DNA from: Gammaproteobacteria bacterium
Lineage (GTDB): Bacteria; Pseudomonadota; Gammaproteobacteria; Steroidobacterales; Woeseiaceae
Assembly (NCBI GenBank): GCA_009937615.1
Contig: JAACFB010000006.1
Location: 1 to 64,000, forward strand
DNA: 64,000 nucleotides
Direction of reading: 5' to 3'
A model generated the notes under the pieces. It was not told the DNA's origin, did not search any database, and saw only the letters and a program-made list of their open reading frames with translations. Position 1 is the stretch's first letter; each line of letters begins with the position of its first letter. The translations under genes and the position numbers were made by a program. This document shows, piece by piece, positions 53,426 through 62,231 of this stretch.

Positions 53426-54589
53426 TTAAGACTCGAGGGGCCGCAACAATTCGCGGCTGATGATATGTCGTTGGATTTCCGATGTCCCTTCCCAAATGCG
53501 CTCAATGCGTGCGTCGCGCCAGATGCGCTCCAGCGGCAACTCGTCCATGAGCCCCATGCCGCCATGGATCTGGATAGCCTCGTCCGCGACATAGGCGAGC
53601 ATTTCAGTCGCCTTCAATTTGGCCATGGCCATGTCGCCATCGGTGGCGGTCCCCTGGTCGTATTTCCAGCCTGCTTCCAGGATCATCAGTTCTGCCGCCT
53701 TCATCTCGGTCGCCATGTCGGCGAGCTTGAAGGATACGCCCTGGAATTTCCCGATGGGCTGCCCAAACTGCTCGCGCTGAGCAGCGTACTCGACCGAGTG
53801 AGTAAACGCGCGCTCGGCCCGGCCGAGACAGGTTGCGCCGACCTGCAGGCGCGTAGCCCCCAGCCAGGTGTTGGCGACTTCGAAACCCTTGTGCACCTCA
53901 CCAAGAATATTTTCCGCCGGAATTCGGCAATTGTCGAACTCGAGAATCGCGTTCGTGTAGCCGCGATGAGAAACGTTGCGATAGCCATCGCGCACGCTGA
54001 ATCCAGGGGTGCCCTTGTCGACGAAAAAAGCCGTAATCAATGCGCGTTTGCCTCGCGGCCCCTCCTCCTCTCCCGACTTCATGAAGACGATGGAAAAATC
54101 GGCAATATCGGCGTGCGAGATAAAGTGCTTGGTGCCGTTCAGGATCCAGTCGGAACCATCCGGTTTAGCGGTTGCCCTCATGCCGCGCAGGTCGGAACCC
54201 GCGCCCGGTTCGGTCATCGCGAGACAGTCCCATTTCTCGCCCGCTACACACGGCGCCAGGTATTTTTTCAGCTGCTCGGGCGTGCCGGCACACAGAATGT
54301 TTGAGGGTCGCGCTACGCAGGTCCAGTGCAGCGCGTAATTCGCGCGGCCGAGTTCCTTTTCATAGAGAAGCCAGGTCAGCGTATCCAGTCCGGCACCACC
54401 AAACTCCTCGGGAATATTGGCGGCGTAAAGGCCTGTTTCGATCGCCTTTGCCTGGATTTCCCTGACAAGGTCCATGTCGAGGATACCGGTGCGCTCGATC
54501 TCGGCTTCATGTGGGTAAAGTTCATTCTCGACGAACGCGCGCGTCGTATCGACAATTAGCTGCTGTTCGTCTGTGAGTCCAAAGTCCAT
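53426..54589 (-). CDS. Acyl-CoA dehydrogenase, probable gamma-butyrobetainyl-CoA dehydrogenase
   Basis: A 387-residue FAD acyl-CoA dehydrogenase. Seen: MDFGLTDEQQ at the start, AMTEPGAGSDL near 130, WILNGTKHFISH, QREQFGQPIGKFQ, QIHGGMGLMDELPLERIWRDARI and the IWEGTSEIQ glutamate region near the C-terminus. Operon context, with a CaiD-like hydratase next in line, suggests gamma-butyrobetainyl-CoA as substrate; the sequence itself looks like a general short-chain enzyme, not the classical CaiA. ATG 54589 is chosen because AGGGATAG lies upstream and the earlier frame overlaps the carnitine dehydrogenase gene. Confidence 0.88.
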   Translation of the reverse strand: MDFGLTDEQQLIVDTTRAFVENELYPHEAEIERTGILDMDLVREIQAKAIETGLYAANIPEEFGGAGLDTLTWLLYEKELGRANYALHWTCVARPSNILCAGTPEQLKKYLAPCVAGEKWDCLAMTEPGAGSDLRGMRATAKPDGSDWILNGTKHFISHADIADFSIVFMKSGEEEGPRGKRALITAFFVDKGTPGFSVRDGYRNVSHRGYTNAILEFDNCRIPAENILGEVHKGFEVANTWLGATRLQVGATCLGRAERAFTHSVEYAAQREQFGQPIGKFQGVSFKLADMATEMKAAELMILEAGWKYDQGTATDGDMAMAKLKATEMLAYVADEAIQIHGGMGLMDELPLERIWRDARIERIWEGTSEIQRHIISRELLRPLES

Positions 54590-54593
54590 AGTT

Positions 54594-56084
54594 CTATCCC
54601 TGGTTTCTCTGACCGACATGACGGCCAGCCGATTCCGGCGGCGATAGTTCCGCATGCGCTGCCGCGATTCTGAGTAATTTGTCACAGGCGCCGGCACTCG
54701 CCGCAACAACCCGGCCGGACTGCACGTCGACATGCAGGTACATTGCCTCGAGCGTGGCGAGCAGTCGGTCGTCGGCGGCGTGCATGCGATAGAAAACATG
54801 CAGGCGTTTTTCGTCGGCCATCATGATCTGCACGGTCGTATAGAACGGCTGGTTGACGCCCACCTCGTCGAAAAATTGCGTGTGCGTTTCAGCCGTGTAC
54901 CAGCTCTTCCCCGCCGCGACATACTCGTCGTGCATGTCCACGCGCCGCAACAATGCTTCACAACTGTCGCTGAAGACCTGCACGTAACGGTATTCCGTCA
55001 TATGACCGTTGTAATCGATCCATGCCGGCAACACGGTCCCTTCCAGCAGTCTCAGCGGCAGAGAGTCATCGGCACCCGCATTGTCGGGCAGCTGCTGCCT
55101 TAGAAACGCATCATGGGCATTCAGCGCCTGGCCGGCGCCCCAATCGCGCTCTTTTAATGTCCTGAGGATACCCACCAGGTTCCGGTCTCGAATCCCTTCC
55201 AACTCGCGCAGCGTATAGTCCCCGGACTGCGCGTCCGACTGGGACGCAATCTTCTGCACCAGTTTTTCGTCCATTACCGGAACGTCGGTCAGGCGCGACC
55301 ATGGCCAGTGCAGGGCCGGGCCGAACTGCCGAATGAAGTGCGCCATGCCCTCCTCGCCGCCCGCCAGCCGAAACGTTTCGAACAGTCCCATCTGCGCCCA
55401 GCGCAGGCCGAAGCCATAGCGGATGGAGTCGTCTATCTCCTCGGTGGTTGCGACGTCATCCTTGACGAGCCACAGGGCCTCTCGCCAGACCGACTCCATC
55501 AAACGGTCGGCAAGGTGTGCGTCGATCTCGTTGCGAACGATGAGCGGATACATCCCGATCGAAGACAGCATCGTGCAAGCCCGCTCGACCAGCTCCGCAG
55601 AGGTTTCAGGGCTTGCGACAATTTCTACGAGGGGCAGTAAATAGACCGGGTTGAACGGATGCGCAACGATGATGCGCTCCGGATCGGCGGCGTTCTGCTG
55701 CAATTCGCCCGGCTTGAAACCTGACGTTGACGAACCGATCAATGCATCGGCCGTCGCCGCGACCTGGATCTCGCCAAGCACCGCATGTTTCAGCGCCAGG
55801 TCCTCGGTCACGCTCTCCTGTATCCAATCCGCGCCGGCAACCGCATCACCGATATTGCCGAAGAAACTGATCTCGCCCTCGGCCGGCATTGGCGCGTCAG
55901 CGAGCGCCGGCAGAGACTTCCGCGCGTTACTGAGTATTTCTGCAATGCGATCGCTCGCATCGGGATGGGGGTCGAAAACCGCAACGTCCCAGCCATGCAG
56001 CAGGAAACGGGCAGCCCAGCCACCGCCAATCACGCCGCCGCCGATAATAGCCGCTCGCCCGCGCGCGGCAGATCGTTCGCTCAT
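54594..56084 (-). CDS. lcdH: Carnitine 3-dehydrogenase fused to betainyl-CoA thioesterase
   Basis: A 496-residue fusion. Residues ~8-320 form a 3-hydroxyacyl-CoA dehydrogenase-type domain (AAIIGGGVIGGGWAARFLLHG; SSTSGFKP; AHPFNPVYLLPLVEIV; HLADRLMESVWREAL), and ~345-480 form a hot-dog thioesterase starting VLPAWIDYNGHMTEYRYVQVF with the DYNGHM active-site stretch. This architecture is that of L-carnitine dehydrogenase joined to betainyl-CoA thioesterase. It would oxidise carnitine to 3-dehydrocarnitine and later hydrolyse betainyl-CoA to betaine. Overlaps the cleavage enzyme gene by 4 nt, matching the reaction between its two activities. Confidence 0.92.
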   Translation of the reverse strand: MSERSAARGRAAIIGGGVIGGGWAARFLLHGWDVAVFDPHPDASDRIAEILSNARKSLPALADAPMPAEGEISFFGNIGDAVAGADWIQESVTEDLALKHAVLGEIQVAATADALIGSSTSGFKPGELQQNAADPERIIVAHPFNPVYLLPLVEIVASPETSAELVERACTMLSSIGMYPLIVRNEIDAHLADRLMESVWREALWLVKDDVATTEEIDDSIRYGFGLRWAQMGLFETFRLAGGEEGMAHFIRQFGPALHWPWSRLTDVPVMDEKLVQKIASQSDAQSGDYTLRELEGIRDRNLVGILRTLKERDWGAGQALNAHDAFLRQQLPDNAGADDSLPLRLLEGTVLPAWIDYNGHMTEYRYVQVFSDSCEALLRRVDMHDEYVAAGKSWYTAETHTQFFDEVGVNQPFYTTVQIMMADEKRLHVFYRMHAADDRLLATLEAMYLHVDVQSGRVVAASAGACDKLLRIAAAHAELSPPESAGRHVGQRNQG

Positions 56085-56992
56085 CGCGGTGCCCGTTTCT
56101 GGAGCTCCAGTTTTTCTCGCACCTTGGCGGGCGTCATGACCGTTGCTCCCATGTTTTCGATGATCTGCACCGCACGCTCCACGAGCTGCGCGTTGGTTGC
56201 AAGTACACCTTTCTCCAGGTACAGGTTGTCCTCGAGGCCTACTCGGACGTTGCCGCCCGCAAGAACCGCCGCTGCAACGTACGGCATCTCATTACGGCCG
56301 AGAGAAAATGCGGAAAAGTGCCAGTCTTCGGGCACGTTGTTGACCATGGCCATGAACGTATGCAGGTCGTCCGGTGCTCCCCAGGGTACGCCCATGCATA
56401 GCTGAACGAGTACGGGCGACTTGATGACGCCTTCATCGGCGAGCTGCTTGGCGAACCACAGATGACCGGTGTCGAACGCCTCGATTTCGACGCGGACGCC
56501 GAGGTCGGTCATCATCTGCCCCATGGCCCGGAGCATCCCGGGAGTATTGGTCATGACGTAATCCGCCTCGGCGAAATTCATTGTGCCGCAGTCGAGCGTG
56601 CAGATTTCCGGCAGACATTCGGCCACGTGCTCGACCCGCTCTGCCGCCGTCGCCATGTCAGTTCCGGAATCCACCAAAGGCAGGGGCGCATCGGGCGGAC
56701 CGAGAATCAGGTCGCCGCCCATGCCAGCCGTAAGATTGATGACGACATCGGTATCGGATTCACGTATGCGTTCCGTAACCTCACGGTAAAGTTCGACGCG
56801 GCGTGCGGGTTTGCCCGACTCGGGATCGCGGACGTGACAATGCACTACCGCGGCACCGGCTTTGGCCGCCTCGATTGCGCTGTCTGCGATCTCCTTCGGC
56901 GTGCGCGGCACGTGCGGCGATCTATCCTGCGTGGCACCTGACCCGGTAACCGGGCAGGTGATGAAAACGTCTCGATTCATTTCCAAAGGCAC
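56081..56992 (-). CDS. BKACE family enzyme, probable dehydrocarnitine cleavage enzyme
   Basis: A 303-residue beta-keto acid cleavage enzyme. Seen: FITCPVTGSG at the start, SPHVPRTPKEIADSA near 25-40, the zinc ligands H51 and H53 (VVHCHVRDP), LDCGTMNFAE near 134 and LCMGVPWGAPDDL near 218. Family members condense a beta-keto acid with acetyl-CoA and cleave it. Adjacent to the carnitine dehydrogenase/thioesterase fusion, the expected reaction is 3-dehydrocarnitine + acetyl-CoA to betainyl-CoA + acetoacetate. It is the first gene of the carnitine operon. Confidence 0.92.
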   Translation of the reverse strand: MPLEMNRDVFITCPVTGSGATQDRSPHVPRTPKEIADSAIEAAKAGAAVVHCHVRDPESGKPARRVELYREVTERIRESDTDVVINLTAGMGGDLILGPPDAPLPLVDSGTDMATAAERVEHVAECLPEICTLDCGTMNFAEADYVMTNTPGMLRAMGQMMTDLGVRVEIEAFDTGHLWFAKQLADEGVIKSPVLVQLCMGVPWGAPDDLHTFMAMVNNVPEDWHFSAFSLGRNEMPYVAAAVLAGGNVRVGLEDNLYLEKGVLATNAQLVERAVQIIENMGATVMTPAKVREKLELQKRAPR

Positions 56993-57291
56993 GATGTGTC
57001 CTCCGCTTTTTGATGTTTTTCTCGGTATTCCTGTGGCAGGGCCCGGCGATAGCCCAATCCTGTCTTAGCGATCCGAAACCAGGCTATCGCTGCGCTGGTG
57101 GTGGCCACCAGTCCAGTACTTTTTTATAAGGGCCCAAAGGTTTCATAGCACAGAGCAAGTAGGAGACCGTTTCGAGCTTAGTCCAACGACCGGCAGCGAA
57201 CAAGAAAATTCAGTCGGTCGCCTGCAACCCGGGACCGGCCGCGCTGCCGAAATAGATCCGCTTGGTCACGTAACGGTATGCGGTTGGCCTC
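56993..57291. promoter_or_regulatory. Divergent region between carnitine operon and DMGDH-like pair, with inverted repeats
   Basis: A ~300-bp region with no gene. It has two inverted repeats: GCGATAGCC (57046-57054) with GGCTATCGC (57082-57090), and CTGGTGG-N3-CCACCAG at 57095-57111, followed 10 nt later by a run of six T's (57121-57126). These may be binding sites for a carnitine or betaine regulator, or a small hairpin. Promoter boxes are not clear. Confidence 0.4.
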
Positions 57292-59760
57292 TTGGCGCGT
57301 TATAGTTCCCGGCAAAATTGCGGACAGGAGATCGTTATTCAATCGCATGCGCGTATCGTCGTCGTCGGCGGCGGCATCATGGGCGTCGGCTTGCTCTATC
57401 ATCTCGCCGAGGAAGGCTGCGCTGAGAGCCTGCTGATCGAGAAAGGCGAACTGACGTCAGGGTCGACATGGCACGCAGCCGGTCAGTGCCCGAGCCTGGT
57501 CGGTAACTACAACCTCGCCAAGATTCATGCCTACAGCAATGATCTGTATCCGCGCCTCGAGGAAATGACCGGCCAATACGTAAGCTGGCATCCGTCGGGC
57601 GGTATTCGCCTGGCGCGCGAAAAAGAAGATCTGGACTGGTTTCGATACCTGCACGGAATCTCCAAAAGCGTCGGCTTCGACATGGAGATCATCGGTCCCG
57701 ACGAAATCAGGCGGATTGTGCCCTGGCTCGAACTGGACGGCGTTATCGCGGGCGCTTACACCACCGGAGACGGTCATGCGGATCCGTCCGGCCTGACCAA
57801 TGCAATGGCTCGCGCGGCGACCAACATGGGCGCAAAGATCGAGCGTCATAATCGCGTCATCGACATCAAGTTACTGCCCTCCGGCGAGTGGGAAGTCGTC
57901 ACCGAGAAAGGCAACGTAGTTGCCGAAGTCGTCGTCAACGCGGGCGGCTGTTTCGCACGGCAGATCTCACAGATGGTCGGTAGCGACATGCCGCTCGTCA
58001 ACATGGAACATCACTACGTCATAACCGGCAACGTCGGCGAGTTTGTCGCTCGGGACGAAGAGATTCCGGTTATCCGAGATCCCCGGGCATCGGCCTATAT
58101 ACGCCAGGAACAGAAGTCGGGGCTCATTGGAATCTACGAGGGCGAGGCCCTCGCCGAGGCCTGGGCACCGAAAGGCTATCCTCCATGGGAATCGGACAGC
58201 GAATTGTTTCCGGATGACCTCGATCGCCTGATGCCCTGGCTCGGCCGGGCGATGGAGCGGCTGCCTATTCTCGAGGATGCCGGCATCAAACGCATCGTCA
58301 ACGGCGCGATCCCCCATCCGCCTGACGGGCCACCTTACCTGGGACCTGTCGCCGGGCTGAGGAATTTCTGGCTGTGCTGCGGCTCGTCTTTCGGCATCGC
58401 CCAGGGCGCCGGCTGCGGCAAGTACCTCGCACAGTGGATGCTGCACGGCGATTCCGAGATCAACATGACGGGCTTCGATCCCCGCCGTCTCGGCGTGTTT
58501 GCCGATCAGGACTACGCGCGGGCCAAGGGCTTTCAGGACTACCGGATGACCTACGCGACGCCGCTGCCTGGCGAGGAACTGCCGGCCGGTCGGCCGCAGC
58601 GCACCAGCCCGCTGTATGCAAGACTCAAAGACAAGGGCGGTGTCTTCACCGAGACATTCGGCTGGGAGCGACCTAAATGGTATTCACCCGACGGACGCAG
58701 CGAGGAGTACAGCTACCGCCGCAACAACGTCTTTGACGTCGTGCGGGACGAGTGCCTGGCGGTCCGCGAACGCGTGGGTATCCTCGACCTGAGCGGCTTC
58801 GCGAAGTACGACGTAACGGGCGCCGACGCGGAGACCTTCCTAAACCGGCTCTGCGCCAATCGCATGCCGGCCAGTGACGGCGGCATCGTGCTAGCTCACA
58901 TTTTATCGGAGAACGGCCGCATCCTCGGCGAGGTTACGATAACTCGGCTGGACAACGAGCGGTTCTACCTGTTGTCCGCGGCCGGCGCCGAACTCCGCGA
59001 CCTGGACCACCTGCTGCAGGGACGCCTCGAGTCGGAGGACGTAACGGTCAAAAACGTTACCGACGACCGCGGCGTCCTGGTGCTGGCCGGGCCGCAGTCG
59101 CGCGATGTCCTGGGCAGGCTCACTGACGCGGACCTCGGTAACGATGGGTTCCGCTGGCTGACTGGGCGGGAGATTTCGGTCGCCGGCATCGAACTGCGTG
59201 CATTGCGCGTCAACTACGTGGGCGAGCTCGGCTGGGAACTGCATCCGGCGATGCAGGACCTGCCGGCACTCTATGACGCTATCCGGGAGGCCGGTGAAGA
59301 GTTCGGCATTGCCGACTTCGGCCTTTATGCCGTCAACAGCCTGCGCATCGAAAAAGCCTATCGCGGCTGGGGGGCCGAGCTGACCAATGAGGTTACGATG
59401 ATCGATGCTGACATGGAGCGCTTCCTCAAGCTCGACAAGGACGATTTCACCGGCAAGTCCGCGACACTCGCTCAAGCCGACGCGGACCGAACCCTTCAGC
59501 TTGTCTATTTCGAAGTCGACGCGACCGACTCGGATGTCCGGGGCAATGAGCCGATTTTTGTCGACGGCGCCTGCGTTGGCCTGACGACCTCGGGAGGCTA
59601 TGGCCATGCAGTGGAAAAAAGCCTCGGCTTCGGCTACGTGAGTCCCGAGCTTGCCGCACCGGGAACCAGGCTCGAAATCAGCATGCTGGCTGAAAGCCAT
59701 TCGGCGCGCGTCCTCGGCGAGCCTGCTTACGATCCGGCGAACGAGCGCCTGCGAGTCTGA
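57292..59760 (+). CDS. DMGDH-like FAD protein with GcvT domain (paralog B)
   Basis: About 808-822 residues, same architecture as the protein at 30.8-33.2 kb: FAD domain (RIVVVGGGIMGVGLLYHL), SGSTWHAAG with the FAD-linking-type histidine, and C-terminal GcvT folds (GELGWELHP; TTSGGYGHAVEKSLGFGYV). Start is uncertain: TTG 57292 is the first standard start but has no ribosome-binding site; CAGGAG at 57325-57330 lies 6 nt before ATT 57337, and counting from that ATT places GGG at the same residue as in paralog A. It is followed by paralog C after 3 nt. The substrate is an unknown N-methyl amine. Confidence 0.88.
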   Translation: MARYSSRQNCGQEIVIQSHARIVVVGGGIMGVGLLYHLAEEGCAESLLIEKGELTSGSTWHAAGQCPSLVGNYNLAKIHAYSNDLYPRLEEMTGQYVSWHPSGGIRLAREKEDLDWFRYLHGISKSVGFDMEIIGPDEIRRIVPWLELDGVIAGAYTTGDGHADPSGLTNAMARAATNMGAKIERHNRVIDIKLLPSGEWEVVTEKGNVVAEVVVNAGGCFARQISQMVGSDMPLVNMEHHYVITGNVGEFVARDEEIPVIRDPRASAYIRQEQKSGLIGIYEGEALAEAWAPKGYPPWESDSELFPDDLDRLMPWLGRAMERLPILEDAGIKRIVNGAIPHPPDGPPYLGPVAGLRNFWLCCGSSFGIAQGAGCGKYLAQWMLHGDSEINMTGFDPRRLGVFADQDYARAKGFQDYRMTYATPLPGEELPAGRPQRTSPLYARLKDKGGVFTETFGWERPKWYSPDGRSEEYSYRRNNVFDVVRDECLAVRERVGILDLSGFAKYDVTGADAETFLNRLCANRMPASDGGIVLAHILSENGRILGEVTITRLDNERFYLLSAAGAELRDLDHLLQGRLESEDVTVKNVTDDRGVLVLAGPQSRDVLGRLTDADLGNDGFRWLTGREISVAGIELRALRVNYVGELGWELHPAMQDLPALYDAIREAGEEFGIADFGLYAVNSLRIEKAYRGWGAELTNEVTMIDADMERFLKLDKDDFTGKSATLAQADADRTLQLVYFEVDATDSDVRGNEPIFVDGACVGLTTSGGYGHAVEKSLGFGYVSPELAAPGTRLEISMLAESHSARVLGEPAYDPANERLRV

Positions 59761-59763
59761 AAC

Positions 59764-62208
59764 ATGTCCGAACTGCCGAAGCAAGCGAACGTCGTTGTCG
59801 TCGGTGGAGGCGTAATCGGCTGTTCGATCGCCTATCACCTCGCCAAGCTCGGCTTTTCGGACGTGATCCTGCTTGAACGGCAACAGCTGACCAGCGGCAC
59901 GACGTGGCACGCCGCCGGGCTCGTCGGCCAGCTGCGCTCGTCCATCAACATGACCAAACTGGCAAAGTACACGAGGGAGTTATACCGGGGCCTCGAGGAC
60001 GAGACAGGCCAGGCCACGGGCTACCGGCAAAGCGGTTCGATTTCGATCGCAACAAACAATGAGCGCTTCGAGGAGCTGAAGCGAAACGCTTCGATGGCGA
60101 AAGTGTTCGATCTAGAAGTCAACGTCATCGATGTCGACGAAATCGTCGAGCGCTACCCGTTGATCCACAGCGCTGACCTCCTTGGCGGAATACACATTCC
60201 GACCGACGGTTACGCAAACGCCGTCGACATCAGCCAGGCCCTGGCCAAGGGAGCCAGGGCGAATGGCGCACAGATTTTTCAGAACACGAAAGTAACGAAG
60301 ATCCTGCACGACACCCGCAAGGTCACGGGCGTCTCTACACCGGCGGGAGACGTGACTGCAGACGTCGTCGTGCTTTGCGGCGGCATGTGGACACGGGATC
60401 TCGCGGCCAGCATCGGCGTCAATGTGCCGCTGCACGCCTGCGAGCATTATTACGCGTTGTTCGAATCGGTCGAGGGGCTGGACCCCAACCTGCCCGTGCT
60501 GCGCGATTACGACGCATGCACCTATTACAAGTATGACGCGGGCAAACTCATGGTCGGCGCATTCGAACCGGCGGCGAAGCCCTGGGGCATGGACGGCATC
60601 GCGGAGGATTTTTGTTTCGACGAGATCGCGGGCGATTTCGACCATTTCGAGCCCGTGCTCGCCGACGCGATGGAGCGCATACCCGCCCTGCAAAACGCCG
60701 GGCTGCAAAAGTTCTTTTGCGGTCCGGAAAGCTTCACTCCAGACGTCCGCTATCACCTCGGGCAGGCGCCCGAACTGGACAACTGCTACGTGTCGGCGGG
60801 CCTGAACTCGATCGGCCTGCAATCCGCGGGCGGCATCGGCAAGGTCATGTCCGAGTGGATCCGCGACGGCCGTCCGCCCGTAGACCTGTGGGAGGTCGAC
60901 GTACGCCGCAACATGCCGTTCCAGGGCAACCGGAAGTACCTGCGCGAGCGCGTCAGCGAGAGTCTTGGCCTCCTGTACGCAACGCATTGGCCTTACAGGC
61001 AGTACGCCACCGCGCGCGGCGCGCGCAAATCCGCCCTGCACGATCGACTGGCTGCAGCCGGAGCCTGCCACGGCGAGGCATTCGGATGGGAGCGCCCGAA
61101 CTGGTATGCGCCCGCAGGCGTCGAACCAACCTATGCATACAGCTATGGCCGCCAGAACTGGTTCGAGTATTCGGCCGCTGAACACAAAGCCGTGCGCGAA
61201 AACGTCGGACTGTTCGACCAGTCGTCATTCGCGAAATTCAGGCTCGAGGGTCGCGATTCGATGCGAATCCTGAACCGGGTCTGCGCCAACGATATCGATC
61301 AGCGGCCCGGACGACTGGTGTATACGCAGTGGCTGAACGAGCGCGGCGGCATCGAGGCCGACCTGACCGTGACCCGGCTCAGCGAGACGGCTTTCCTGAT
61401 CGTCACGGCTGCGGAAACCGAGGTGCGCGACTTCTACTGGTTGCAAAAGCACATCCCGGACGACGCGAACTGCGTGCTGACCAACGTCACCTCGGCAATG
61501 GGCACAATATCGGTCATGGGCCCTCGCTCGCGCGAGCTCCTGCAGTCGTTGACGCCGGCAGACCTGAGCGACGAGGCATTTCCGTTCGCGACAAGCCAGG
61601 AAATCGAGCTGGGTTACGCAATCGTGCGCGCATCGCGGATCACGTTCGTCGGTGAGCTCGGCTGGGAGCTGTACGTGCCCACTGAATTCATGCTCGGCGT
61701 CTACGATGAAATCGTCGCGGCGGGGAGGTCCTTCGGCCTGGTTCACGCGGGCTATCACGCCCTGAATTCGCTGCGTATCGAAAAGGCGTACCGGCACTGG
61801 AGCCATGACATAACCGATGAGGATACGCCGCTCGAAGCCGGCCTCGGTTTCACACTCAGGTTCGACAAGGCCGGCGGCTTCATCGGTCGCGAGGCCCTGC
61901 TCGAGCAACAGCAGCAAGGCGTCACGCGACAGCTGCTGCAGTTCAGGCTAACTGATCCCGAACCGTTGCTCTATCACAATGAACCTATCTGGCGTGACGG
62001 CGAACTGGTCGGACACGTGACCTCCGGCGCCTACGGGCACAGCCTCGGCGGCTGCGTCGGGCTGGGCTATGTGCAGCGCAGGGACGGCGAAGACATCGCA
62101 GACATGGTTTCAGGTGCCTATGAAATCGAGGTTGCGGGCCATCGAGCCGCGGCCGAGGCGTCGCTGCGGCCGATGTACGATCCGGGTAACGAGCGTATTC
62201 GCTGTTAA
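59764..62208 (+). CDS. DMGDH-like FAD protein with GcvT domain (paralog C)
   Basis: An 814-residue protein of the dimethylglycine/sarcosine dehydrogenase family. N-terminal NVVVVGGGVIGCSIAYHLAKLG, TSGTTWHAAG with H49 in the covalent-FAD position, then FAO_M-like and GcvT folds (GELGWELYVP near 638; GHVTSGAYGHSLGG near 755). It differs from paralogs A and B throughout, so it is not a recent duplicate. Starts 3 nt after paralog B, so the pair is co-translated. With an MttB paralog converging on it, it may act on the product of that methyltransferase. Confidence 0.9.
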   Translation: MSELPKQANVVVVGGGVIGCSIAYHLAKLGFSDVILLERQQLTSGTTWHAAGLVGQLRSSINMTKLAKYTRELYRGLEDETGQATGYRQSGSISIATNNERFEELKRNASMAKVFDLEVNVIDVDEIVERYPLIHSADLLGGIHIPTDGYANAVDISQALAKGARANGAQIFQNTKVTKILHDTRKVTGVSTPAGDVTADVVVLCGGMWTRDLAASIGVNVPLHACEHYYALFESVEGLDPNLPVLRDYDACTYYKYDAGKLMVGAFEPAAKPWGMDGIAEDFCFDEIAGDFDHFEPVLADAMERIPALQNAGLQKFFCGPESFTPDVRYHLGQAPELDNCYVSAGLNSIGLQSAGGIGKVMSEWIRDGRPPVDLWEVDVRRNMPFQGNRKYLRERVSESLGLLYATHWPYRQYATARGARKSALHDRLAAAGACHGEAFGWERPNWYAPAGVEPTYAYSYGRQNWFEYSAAEHKAVRENVGLFDQSSFAKFRLEGRDSMRILNRVCANDIDQRPGRLVYTQWLNERGGIEADLTVTRLSETAFLIVTAAETEVRDFYWLQKHIPDDANCVLTNVTSAMGTISVMGPRSRELLQSLTPADLSDEAFPFATSQEIELGYAIVRASRITFVGELGWELYVPTEFMLGVYDEIVAAGRSFGLVHAGYHALNSLRIEKAYRHWSHDITDEDTPLEAGLGFTLRFDKAGGFIGREALLEQQQQGVTRQLLQFRLTDPEPLLYHNEPIWRDGELVGHVTSGAYGHSLGGCVGLGYVQRRDGEDIADMVSGAYEIEVAGHRAAAEASLRPMYDPGNERIRC

Positions 62209-62231
62209 GTGAAGGGCCAGAACCCGTTACT

